Assembly: GCA_019115345.1 (NCBI GenBank)
Contig: DXDV01000111.1
Coordinates: forward strand, 1 to 8,202
DNA: 8,202 bases
Direction: 5' to 3'
DNA from: Candidatus Intestinimonas stercorigallinarum
GTDB taxonomy: Bacteria; Bacillota; Clostridia; Oscillospirales; Oscillospiraceae
This document shows, piece after piece, positions 1 to 5,436 of this stretch; the stretch's first letter is position 1; every line of letters starts with the position of its first letter. The notes under the pieces were generated by a model that worked only from the letters and a program-made list of their open reading frames with translations, ran no database searches and was not told the DNA's origin. The position numbers and the translations under genes are program-made.

Positions 1-274
1 GGGGCCGGTTGGTGAAGCACTGGCAGTTGGCCTCAAAGACGCTGAAGGGCTCGTCGGCGGCGATGAGGAGGGCCAGCACGTCGGCCTCGAAGGAGAAGCA
101 GGCCAGCCCCAGGCCGCACCGCTTGGTCTCGGAGTACTCGCCGGGGGAGTCGATGATGTCGGCGTCGGTGTTGGTGTACTGGGTCTTGTGGTAGTGGAGC
201 TCCTCGCCGTGGAGGATCTGGGTGAGAGAGGTCTTGCCCGCCTCGCTCCGGCCCATGAGGAACAGCTTTTTCAT
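1..274 (-). CDS. eutP: EutP/PduV-family small GTPase, partial (3' end beyond left edge)
   Basis: The first 91 codons of a P-loop GTPase associated with bacterial microcompartments. The N-terminus MKKLFLMGRSEAGKTSL carries a G1/Walker A motif (GRSEAGKT, residues 8-15). A G3-like DSPGEY lies at residues 42-47, matching the DTPGEY of EutP/PduV. HKTQ (29-32) corresponds to the family KTQ switch-I segment. The G4 (NKxD/TKxD) region is off the window, so the gene is cut by the edge rather than visibly broken. The start is set by AGGAGG about 8 nt upstream of the ATG. The gene follows the second shell protein after only 13 bp and is clearly in the same operon. In ethanolamine operons eutP follows eutS; in pdu operons pduV follows pduU. 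The exact role of this GTPase is poorly defined; PduV has been linked to microcompartment positioning. EutP versus PduV is not separable from this fragment. Confidence 0.88.
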   Translation of the reverse strand, partial: MKKLFLMGRSEAGKTSLTQILHGEELHYHKTQYTNTDADIIDSPGEYSETKRCGLGLACFSFEADVLALLIAADEPFSVFEANCQCFTNRP

Positions 275-287
275 GGCGGCAGCCTCC

Positions 288-719
288 TTATCGCTCGGTG
301 AGCTCGCACACGGGGAAGCCCAGCTCCTCCCGGAAAAAGGCCAGCACATGTTCCAGGGCGCTCTTGACCTCGGCCCGGTCCCCCAGCAGGATCACCGCCC
401 CGCTGAACCGGTCCAGGAAGCCCAGCTCCACGCTGCCGCTCTTCATGGCGATGTCGGCGGCGGCCACGGTGGCCTCCCAGGGGGTGATGTGGAGGATGCC
501 GATGGACTCTCCGGTGTGGTCCTCCCCCAGGTGGGTGCCGATGTGGAGCCCCAGGTTCCGGTAGATCTGCCGGTCGGACACGCCGATGAGCTGGGCGAGG
601 GAGACCTCCCGGCCCACCACCTTCACCCGCACCAGGCGCAGCTCCTCCCCCTTGAGTTCCTCGTAGCTGCGGGAAAAGACCTTTTCCAGGAACTCCTCGG
701 TCGTCATGCGGCTTCCCAT
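288..719 (-). CDS. Second EutS/PduU-type (circularly permuted BMC) shell protein with N-terminal extension
   Basis: A 143-aa microcompartment shell protein with the circularly permuted BMC fold of EutS and PduU. Visible hallmarks are the N-terminal strand segment VKVVGREVSLAQLIG (about 32-46), the core SIGILHITPWEATVAAADIA, the strongly conserved GFLDRFSGAVILLG, and a C-terminal VCELTER like the TCSITRT/LCDMTKS ends of PduU/EutS. Such proteins form hexameric tiles in the shell facets or bends. It is about 25-30 residues longer than EutS (about 111 aa). The extra N-terminal stretch (about 3-25, TTEEFLEKVFSRSYEEL) looks like an amphipathic helix, and the loop before the BMC core is also longer. 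The start at 719 follows a GAGG about 6 nt upstream, which overlaps the stop of the preceding gene; the intergenic gap is 8 bp, suggesting coupled translation. Met5 is a possible alternative start with a poorer ribosome site. It is a diverged paralogue of its upstream neighbour. Confidence 0.88.
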   Translation of the reverse strand: MGSRMTTEEFLEKVFSRSYEELKGEELRLVRVKVVGREVSLAQLIGVSDRQIYRNLGLHIGTHLGEDHTGESIGILHITPWEATVAAADIAMKSGSVELGFLDRFSGAVILLGDRAEVKSALEHVLAFFREELGFPVCELTER

Positions 720-727
720 GGCGGACC

Positions 728-1090
728 TCAGCGCTTGGTGATCTTGCAGACCACGTAGCCCAGGGTGTCCCGGAAGTAGTCCACGATCTCGGTGAGGGCG
801 GAGGTGACGTCGGCCAGCTCTCCGGTGATGATGACGGTGCCGGTGAACCGGTCGGCAAAGCCCAGGTAGACGTCGCCGCTCTTCACGGCGATGTCGGCGG
901 CGATGACGGCGGACTCCGGCGGGGTCAGGTTCATGATGCCGATGGCGGCGGCGCCGTAGTCAATGGCGGGGTTGAGGCCCAGCTTTTGGTAGATGATGGG
1001 GGCGGGGCCGCCGATGACATGGGCGAAGGTGATCTCCTTGCCCGCCACGGTCTCCTGTACGATACGGATCTTGTCGTTGGTGTCGCCCAT
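728..1090 (-). CDS. eutS: EutS/PduU-type microcompartment shell protein
   Basis: A 120-aa circularly permuted BMC-domain shell protein, close to the usual length of PduU (116) and EutS (111). The N-terminal IVQETVAGKEITFAHVIGG aligns with the PduU pattern IQEYVPGKQVTLAHLIA. The core AIGIMNLTPPESAVIAADIA is followed by GFADRFTGTVIITG and a C-terminal VCKITKR. The start chosen at 1090 has GGGAGG 9 nt upstream; an in-frame ATG at 1126 would add 12 residues but lies inside the promoter -10 box, so it is rejected. It is the first gene of the operon, about 28 nt from the predicted transcription start. That leaves no room for a B12 riboswitch or a long leader. Being first and followed by eutP is the ethanolamine-operon order (eutS-eutP), so the symbol is given; a pduU or choline-locus shell gene remains possible. 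Confidence 0.9.
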   Translation of the reverse strand: MGDTNDKIRIVQETVAGKEITFAHVIGGPAPIIYQKLGLNPAIDYGAAAIGIMNLTPPESAVIAADIAVKSGDVYLGFADRFTGTVIITGELADVTSALTEIVDYFRDTLGYVVCKITKR

Positions 1091-1124
1091 GGTGCTGCGT
1101 CCCTCCCGATCGTTGTTCCTCTTC

Positions 1125-1154
1125 ATTATACTATTTCCCGGTGGGAAAAGTCAA
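1125..1154 (-). promoter_or_regulatory. Sigma-A-type promoter of the microcompartment operon
   Basis: On the minus strand a -35 box TTGACT (1154-1149) is followed by an 18-bp spacer and a perfect -10 box TATAAT (1130-1125). The predicted start of transcription is near 1118, giving a short leader to the eutS ATG at 1090. This is the best promoter match in the window. It sits only 54 bp from the divergent 37-aa ORF/recombinase pair, so the two transcription units are nearly back to back. Confidence 0.75.
1134..1148. promoter_or_regulatory. Inverted repeat inside promoter spacer, candidate operator
   Basis: TTTCCC-GGT-GGGAAA is a perfect 6+6 bp inverted repeat with a 3-bp centre. It lies wholly between the -10 and -35 boxes of the microcompartment promoter. 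A dyad in this place is typical of repressor or MerR-like activator sites; which protein binds, if any, is unknown. The repeat is seen directly; the role is inferred. Confidence 0.45.
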
Positions 1155-1207
1155 TCAGCGGCAAGGTGGACGGGCCGGGAACATAGGGTGGAGGGGAGGT
1201 GTTTGCC

Positions 1208-1321
1208 ATGGGAAAACGGGAAAAGACGCGGTTCCGGCTGACCATACAGGGCTCCGGGGAGCAGGGCCGGGTCCAGGCGCTGACGGAGGCGGCATGGCGG
1301 CGGTACCGGCGGGGGCGGTGA
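1208..1321 (+). CDS. Small basic 37-aa protein overlapping the recombinase start
   Basis: ATG at 1208 is preceded by a very strong ribosome site (GGAGGGGAGG, about 8-9 nt upstream). It opens a 37-codon frame beginning MGKREKTRFRLTIQG and ending AAWRRYRRGR, stop TGA at 1319-1321. The protein is strongly basic with an Arg-rich tail. It overlaps the recombinase frame: the recombinase ATG at 1294 lies within it, and its stop forms a GTGA overlap with an alternative recombinase GTG start at 1318. This arrangement suggests that translating the short frame delivers ribosomes to the recombinase. No family is recognised. It could be a leader peptide used only for coupling, or a small DNA-binding accessory such as a directionality factor; both are inference. 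The quality of the ribosome site is the main argument that it is translated. Confidence 0.5.
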   Translation: MGKREKTRFRLTIQGSGEQGRVQALTEAAWRRYRRGR

Positions 1322-2898
1322 GCCCCCTCCGGGCGGCCCTCTATCTGCGGCTGTCCCGGGACGACGCCGGGGGCGGGGAGAGCGTGAGCATCGGGGGCCA
1401 GCGGGCCCTTCTCAGGGCCTACGCCGCCGACCATGGCTGGCAGGTGGCGGGGGAGTACGTGGACGACGGCTTTTCGGGCACCAGCTTTCAGCGGCCGGGG
1501 CTCCGGCGGCTTTTGGAGGATGTGGAGGCCGGGCGGGTGGACCTGGTCCTCACCAAGGATCTGAGCCGCCTGGGCCGGGACTACATCCGCACCGGGGAGC
1601 TGGCGGAGGTGTACTTCCCCTCCCGGCATGTGCGCTACATCGCCGTCAACGACGGCTTCGATACCCAGGGGCCCGACAGCGGTCTGGCCCCCTTTCAGCA
1701 CGTGGTCAACGAGATGTACGCCCGAGACGCCAGCAAGAAGATCCGCTCCGCCCTGGCGGTCCGGCGGGCGCAGGGGCGGTATGTGGGGAGCCTGGCCCCC
1801 TACGGCTACCGGAAGGACCCGGCGGACCGGAACCGGCTCCTCCCGGACCCGCCGGCGGCTGCGGTGGTGGTGGAGCTCTTCGCCCGGGCGGCGGCGGGAG
1901 AGGGGCCGGGGGCGCTGGCCCGAATGCTCAACCTGCGGGGGACGGCCTGCCCCGCCCTCTACCGGGCGGGACGGCGGCCGGGGCCGGGGGAGCCGGTGTG
2001 GACGGCCTCCACCGTCTCCAAGCTGCTCCGGAACCCCACCTATCTGGGCTGTACCGCCCAGGGCCGCACCCGGAAGCCCTCCTTTCGCGCCCCCTTCCGG
2101 GAGGCGCTGCCTCCGTCGGACTGGACGGTGGTGGAGGGGACCCACCCAGCCCTGGTGGACGAGGCGACCTTCCGGGCGGCGGCCCGGCGGCGGGGACGGA
2201 CCGGAAAGGGCGGCTTCCAAAACCGGATGGCGGGGCTGGTCCGGTGCGGGGTCTGCGGCGGACCCATGGTGTCATCCGGCACCCGGCGAAAGGACTCTCC
2301 CGCCCGGCTGGTGTGCGCCGCCTACAAGCGCCATGGGCTCGCCGGCTGTGCCGGGCCCGCCATCCACTATCCCCTGCTGGTGGATTTGATCGGCCTCTCC
2401 CTCCGGCAGGCCCTCCGCCCAACGGCGAAAGAGCGGGAGGAGATTTTGACAGAGCTGCTCCGCCGGGCGGTGGAGGAGGGCGGGGGCGCACGGAGGCGGC
2501 TGGAGGAGGAGGACCGGCGGCTGGCCCGGGTGGAAGAGGAGCTGTGGGAGGGCCGGATGCTGGGTGCCCTAGAGGAAGGGCGCTTCCGGTCCCTGCTGGA
2601 GCGCAGCCGGGTCCTCCGCCGGGAGAATGCCCGGCGGCTGGAGGACTGCCCGCCGGAGGATGTGGACGTGGGGGAGCTCCGAGCCCGCCTTGCCCGGGCG
2701 TTGGACCAGGTGCTGGCCGCTCCGGAGACGGACGGATCGATCCTGGGCGGCTTTCTGCGGGAGGTGACCGTGGGGGAGCGGGACGGGGTGACCGAGGTGA
2801 TTGTCACACTCGCCCTGGACTGCCCGCCCTGGACTGGGGAACTCACATGGTCGGGGACCATGGCCCACAGCCTATGGCGGCAGGAGGGAGCGGGGTGA
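1294..2898 (+). CDS. Large serine recombinase (TndX/TnpX-like site-specific integrase)
   Basis: A 534-aa site-specific recombinase that cuts and rejoins DNA through a serine nucleophile. The N-terminal resolvase domain starts at ALYLRLSRDD, with Ser21 the predicted catalytic residue and Arg19 beside it. It continues through ESVSIGGQR, the FSGTSFQRPGLRRLL segment and KDLSRLGRDY, the usual active-site framework. YARDASKKIRSA (about 146-157) marks the connecting helix. The recombinase domain follows (YGYRKD... to about 300). A zinc-ribbon module has Cys318, Cys321, Cys341 and Cys352. A charged, probably coiled-coil stretch spans about 385-470. Length and motifs resemble TndX/TnpX of clostridial conjugative transposons. 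The start is uncertain: ATG 1294 has GGAGG only 4 nt upstream, while GTG 1318 forms a GTGA overlap with the small upstream ORF; both keep the catalytic domain. No terminator is visible after the stop, and truncated feoB follows in the same frame. Confidence 0.93.
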   Translation: MAAVPAGAVSPLRAALYLRLSRDDAGGGESVSIGGQRALLRAYAADHGWQVAGEYVDDGFSGTSFQRPGLRRLLEDVEAGRVDLVLTKDLSRLGRDYIRTGELAEVYFPSRHVRYIAVNDGFDTQGPDSGLAPFQHVVNEMYARDASKKIRSALAVRRAQGRYVGSLAPYGYRKDPADRNRLLPDPPAAAVVVELFARAAAGEGPGALARMLNLRGTACPALYRAGRRPGPGEPVWTASTVSKLLRNPTYLGCTAQGRTRKPSFRAPFREALPPSDWTVVEGTHPALVDEATFRAAARRRGRTGKGGFQNRMAGLVRCGVCGGPMVSSGTRRKDSPARLVCAAYKRHGLAGCAGPAIHYPLLVDLIGLSLRQALRPTAKEREEILTELLRRAVEEGGGARRRLEEEDRRLARVEEELWEGRMLGALEEGRFRSLLERSRVLRRENARRLEDCPPEDVDVGELRARLARALDQVLAAPETDGSILGGFLREVTVGERDGVTEVIVTLALDCPPWTGELTWSGTMAHSLWRQEGAG

Positions 2899-2901
2899 GC
2901 C

Positions 2902-2943
2902 GCATCCCACAGGGGCGCTTTCTTGTGCATGGGACTGGGATGC
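2902..2943. repeat. Inverted repeat at the recombinase/feoB junction, candidate attachment site
   Basis: GCATCCCA at 2902-2909 and its exact complement TGGGATGC at 2936-2943 are separated by 26 bp, giving a 42-bp dyad centred at 2922/2923. FeoB homology starts at about 2926-2929, so the centre falls on the break in feoB. Serine integrase attachment sites are 40-50-bp imperfect dyads with a central dinucleotide (here CT at 2922-2923 if the centre is right) and usually lie next to the integrase gene. A hybrid attL/attR site is therefore a reasonable reading. The repeat is seen; its use by this recombinase is inferred. Confidence 0.45.
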
Positions 2944-3753
2944 AACGCGGCGGGGGTGGTGGGCTGCCGGGTGGTGGACTCCCCCCGGGAGCGGCTCATC
3001 GCCATCCTCACCAACAGCCTGGTCCCCTGCAACGGGCGCTTCCCCACCCTCATCACCGTGCTGACCCTGTTCTGCGCAGGCGGGGCGGCGGCCGGGCTTG
3101 CCCTGGCGGGGCTGGTGGCCCTGGGGGTGGCGGGGACCCTCCTCCTGTCCCGGCTGCTGTCGGCCACCCTCCTGCGGGGGACGCCCTCGGCCTTCGCCAT
3201 GGAGCTGCCGCCCTACCGCCGCCCCAGGCTGGGCCAGGTGGTGGTGCGCTCGGTGCTGGACCGGACGGTCTTTGTCCTCGGCCGGGCGGCGGCGGTGGCC
3301 GCCCCGGCGGGACTTCTGATCTGGCTGTGCGCCAACTGGGCGCCGGGGGGCTTCCCTCTGCTGGCCCGCTGCGCCCGGGGGCTGGACGGCCTGGGCGGGC
3401 TGCTGGGTATGGACGGGGTCATCCTCATGGCCTTTCTGCTCAGCGCCCCCGCCAGCGAGCTCTTCCTCCCCCTGCTCCTTATGGGGTATCTCTCCACCGG
3501 CGTGCTGGCGGAGCCGGAGGACCTGACCGCGCTGGGCGTGCTCCTGAGCGAGCAGGGCTGGACGGAATTGACCGCGGTGTGCGTCCTGCTCTTCACCCTC
3601 TTCCACTGGCCATGCACCACCACCTGCCTCACCGTGTGGCGGGAGACGGGGCGGGCCCGCTGGGCGGCGGCGGCGGTCCTGCTGCCCACCCTTCTGGGCG
3701 GGACCCTGTGCCTGCTGACGGCGTCTGGGGCCCGACTGCTGGGCCTGGGATAG
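2923..3753 (+). pseudogene. feoB: C-terminal fragment of ferrous iron transporter FeoB, 5' part missing
   Basis: About 275 codons match the C-terminal third of FeoB, the inner-membrane Fe2+ transporter. Landmarks are MGLGCNAAGVVGC (the conserved GFGC(N/S) motif that ends the first Gate domain), DSPRERLIAILTNSLVPCNGRFP with the PCxxR motif (Cys36-Arg39), several hydrophobic membrane segments, the second Gate region, and FHWPCTTTC (His228-Cys231) near the C-terminus. Full FeoB is about 650-800 aa. The G domain, GDI domain, first membrane helices and most of the first Gate are absent. Homology stops abruptly at about 2926-2929, 28 bp past the recombinase stop. Upstream of that the frame reads through unrelated codons straight to the recombinase TGA. 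TTG 2923 or ATG 2929 lack a convincing ribosome site, so expression as a separate protein is unlikely. The downstream frame is otherwise intact, suggesting recent interruption. Insertion of a recombinase-borne element is the simplest cause. Confidence 0.85.
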
Positions 3754-3826
3754 GCAAAGGCCGGGGAAAGCGGGCAATGTACCCAAGAAATCCAAGATAT
3801 TTCTAGAATAATAGTGAAATCGTCCG

Positions 3827-3855
3827 ATGGAATTCAAAAAAATATCTGCTAAAAT
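3827..3855 (+). promoter_or_regulatory. Weak candidate promoter for the DUF6465-like gene
   Basis: The region 3754-3905 after feoB is markedly AT-richer than its surroundings. A -10-like TAAAAT lies at 3850-3855, with only a poor -35 match (ATGGAA, 3827-3832) 17 bp upstream. The AT-rich stretch and distance to the gene (50 bp to ATG 3906) support a promoter in this area, but the exact boxes are uncertain. Confidence 0.3.
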
Positions 3856-3862
3856 GAGGAAG

Positions 3863-3883
3863 AAAAAAGCGGCCGACCGGCCG
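3863..3883 (-). terminator. Hairpin plus T-tract oriented to the minus strand
   Basis: On the minus strand a GC-rich hairpin (CGGCC-GGTC-GGCCG, 3883-3870) is followed after one base by six T residues (3868-3863), the form of a rho-independent terminator. No minus-strand gene lies immediately to its right; the nearest is the lysR-type gene ending at 4532. It could stop antisense or read-through transcription coming from that gene. On the plus strand the same stem would sit in the 5' leader of the DUF6465-like gene just before its ribosome site. Confidence 0.4.
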
Positions 3884-3905
3884 TGGAGTAAGGAGAACAA
3901 AAGAC

Positions 3906-4364
3906 ATGCGCAACAGCAATCAGAAGCCGGAGCCTCTGGCCGACGTGACCGCGGCCGAGCAGAAGGCCGCCCCCAAGACCGAAAAAACCGCCACCGCCGC
4001 CAAGGCGGAGAAGGCTGCCGCTACTGCCAAGGCCAAGGCCGAGAAGGCCGCCGCCGCTGCCGCCGCTAAAGCGGAAAAGGCTGCCGCCGCTGCGGCCGCC
4101 AAGGCTGAGAAAGCCGCCGCTGCCGCCGCCGCCAAGGCCGAGAAGGCCCCTGCGGTCCGCAAGCGCGCCGCCGCCAAGAAGACTGAGGTCAAGCTGTACG
4201 TCCAGTACCAGGGCAAGCAGATCTCCCAGGAGGAGGCTGTGGAGGCCGTGAAGGCCGCCTGGAACGGCGAGGCCATCCAGACCCTGGAGCTGTATGTGAA
4301 GCCGGAGGATGGCGCCATCTACTATGTCGTCAACGGTACCGAGAGCGGCAAGGTGGCCTTTTGA
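3906..4364 (+). CDS. Lys/Ala/Glu-repeat protein with DUF6465-like C-terminal domain
   Basis: A 152-aa protein of unknown function in two parts. Residues 1-92 are almost only Ala, Lys and Glu, with a regular 11-residue repeat KAEKAAAAAAA beginning at Lys33, Lys44, Lys55, Lys66 and Lys77, then a basic VRKRAAAKK stretch. This resembles histone-H1-like tails and should form one long charged helix. Residues 93-152 form a compact mixed domain (VKLYVQYQGKQISQEEAVEAV ... LELYVKPEDGAIYYVVNGTESGKVAF) that matches my recollection of the clostridial DUF6465 family, whose members often have such Lys/Ala-rich N-termini. The start follows TAAGGAG with 10-nt spacing. A strong terminator lies about 80 bp after the stop, so the gene looks monocistronic. 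Nucleic-acid or cell-surface interaction via the basic tail is only a guess. No signal peptide or membrane segment is seen. Confidence 0.85.
   Translation: MRNSNQKPEPLADVTAAEQKAAPKTEKTATAAKAEKAAATAKAKAEKAAAAAAAKAEKAAAAAAAKAEKAAAAAAAKAEKAPAVRKRAAAKKTEVKLYVQYQGKQISQEEAVEAVKAAWNGEAIQTLELYVKPEDGAIYYVVNGTESGKVAF
4002..4145 (+). repeat. 33-bp coding tandem repeat (11-aa KAEKAAAAAAA units)
   Basis: Four full units plus one partial unit encode KAEK followed by seven Ala (the first unit is degenerate, KAEKAAATAKA). Codon third positions differ between units (AAG/AAA, GCC/GCG/GCT, GAG/GAA), so the amino-acid repeat is better kept than the DNA repeat. That points to selection on the protein rather than very recent slippage. 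An 11-residue period equals about three helical turns and places Lys and Glu on one face. Confidence 0.85.
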
Positions 4365-4440
4365 CAAAGGTCCCCACCGCCCCTTTGCGTTCCGTCCCAG
4401 GACCGGAGACAGAGTATCTCTGAGTTGCTTTTACATGCTG

Positions 4441-4478
4441 AGACCGACGTGGCATATGTGCCGCGCCGGTCTTTTTTT
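4441..4478 (+). terminator. Intrinsic terminator after the DUF6465-like gene
   Basis: A long stem (GACCG then CGTGGCA pairing with TGCCGCG then CGGTC, one mismatch and one G-T pair, loop TATG) is followed directly by seven T residues at 4472-4478. This is a textbook rho-independent terminator for plus-strand transcription. The convergent lysR-type gene ends at 4532; the stem could also slow its transcripts, but there is no T-tract in that direction. The rest of 4365-4531 holds nothing else recognisable. Confidence 0.85.
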
Positions 4479-4531
4479 GTGGAGACCCCACACGGCCAAA
4501 CGTCTGGTATGCCGCAAGCTCCAAACAAAGC

Positions 4532-5425
4532 CTAGCCGGGGAGGCTGGACATTTTATCCGGCGGGGTGAGGAGGGAGAGGAGGGCGGGTATGGCGGACCC
4601 TTTTTTCTGCGGGAGATACACCGCGCCGAAGGAGAGGGGGGCCAATCCGTCAATGGGGCGGTAGCACAGATCGGGCAGGCGGGCGTTGGGATAGTCGGGC
4701 AGGAGAGCAAAGCCGTAGCCTGCCGCCACCAGGGGGAAAATGGTCTCCAGGTTGTCGCAGAAGAGGATCTGTCCGGGGTGCCGCACGCCCATGGCCTGGG
4801 TCTGGATGGCAAAGAGATCGGGCGGGCAGGCGGGCGGACGGTAGACGGCGATGTGTCCGGTTGTGCGGAGGGCTTCCATGGTGACGTTGCCCGCTCCGGC
4901 CAAGGGGTGGGAGGGCGCGCAGACGCACATGACCTGGCAGCGGCAGAGCTCCTGGTAGCGGGCCTTGGCGATGGAGGCGCGTTGAAACGCGAAGGCGAGA
5001 TGGATGCTCCCGTCGGCGAGCAGATTTTCCATGGCGTCAAAGGGAATGAGCCGGGGCGCCGGCAGGATTTCCGGCTGTATGGTACGGAACCGGTCCAGCG
5101 CCGGGATCAGAAGGCGCAGCTCCAGCGTGTTGCGGCAGCCGATGATCAGCCTGCGGGGGGCGTTCCGATCGGATTCCCGCATCCGGTTGATGGATATTCT
5201 GGAGAGCTTGAGGATCTCGCCGGCGTATTCGATGAACACATGTCCCTCCTGGGTGAGGCGGACGCTCTTGCTGGTGCGTTGAAAGAGCTTCACCCCCAGC
5301 TCGTTTTCCAGGGTGTTGATCTGGTGGCTGACGGCGGGCTGGGTGATGTTCAGCCGCTGCGCCGCCCGGGAGAAGTTCAGGCAGTTGGCCACCTCCAAAA
5401 AGCACTCCAGTTGTGTGGTATTCAT
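4532..5425 (-). CDS. LysR-family transcriptional regulator
   Basis: A 297-aa LysR-type regulator of normal family length. The N-terminal winged helix-turn-helix (about 1-62) reads MNTTQLECFLEVANCLNFSRAA, then QRLNITQPAVSHQI, then ENELGVKLFQRTSKSVRLT, the standard LysR DNA-binding pattern. A linker helix leads to a periplasmic-binding-like effector domain (about 90-290) with the typical elements ILPAPRLIPFDAMENLLADGSIHLAFAF, CAPSHPLAG and VAAGYGFALLPDY. The effector is unknown. The start at 5425 has GGGAGG 6 nt upstream. It is transcribed away from the marR/ABC-exporter operon, sharing a 163-bp AT-rich gap. LysR proteins commonly control a divergent neighbour and themselves, so a role at this intergenic region is plausible but unproven. 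No terminator with a T-tract is seen on its own strand immediately after the stop; convergent transcription meets at 4441-4531. Confidence 0.93.
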   Translation of the reverse strand: MNTTQLECFLEVANCLNFSRAAQRLNITQPAVSHQINTLENELGVKLFQRTSKSVRLTQEGHVFIEYAGEILKLSRISINRMRESDRNAPRRLIIGCRNTLELRLLIPALDRFRTIQPEILPAPRLIPFDAMENLLADGSIHLAFAFQRASIAKARYQELCRCQVMCVCAPSHPLAGAGNVTMEALRTTGHIAVYRPPACPPDLFAIQTQAMGVRHPGQILFCDNLETIFPLVAAGYGFALLPDYPNARLPDLCYRPIDGLAPLSFGAVYLPQKKGSAIPALLSLLTPPDKMSSLPG

Positions 5426-5436
5426 AAAGACCTCCC

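Noticed and set aside
1104..1132. A plus-strand promoter for the recombinase using TATACT at 1127-1132
   Set aside because: The -10-like box overlaps the minus-strand TATAAT and no acceptable -35 lies 16-18 bp upstream.
1126..2220. A 364-aa minus-strand open frame opposite the recombinase
   Set aside because: Its Pro/Arg/Gly-rich composition is typical of antisense in high-GC DNA, and it overlaps the microcompartment promoter.
1998..3806. A 602-aa plus-strand open frame running across the recombinase and feoB fragment
   Set aside because: It is an out-of-frame Gly/Pro/Ala-rich shadow. The recombinase and FeoB motifs are in another frame.
4002..4145. Short regular repeats that might be taken for a CRISPR array
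   Set aside because: The units are contiguous, lie in frame in a coding gene, lack spacers and differ at synonymous positions.
3849..4367. A Gly/Leu-rich minus-strand frame opposite the Ala/Lys repeat gene
   Set aside because: Its repeats are only the complement of the 33-bp coding repeat. The plus strand has the good ribosome site, the terminator and the recognisable C-terminal domain.
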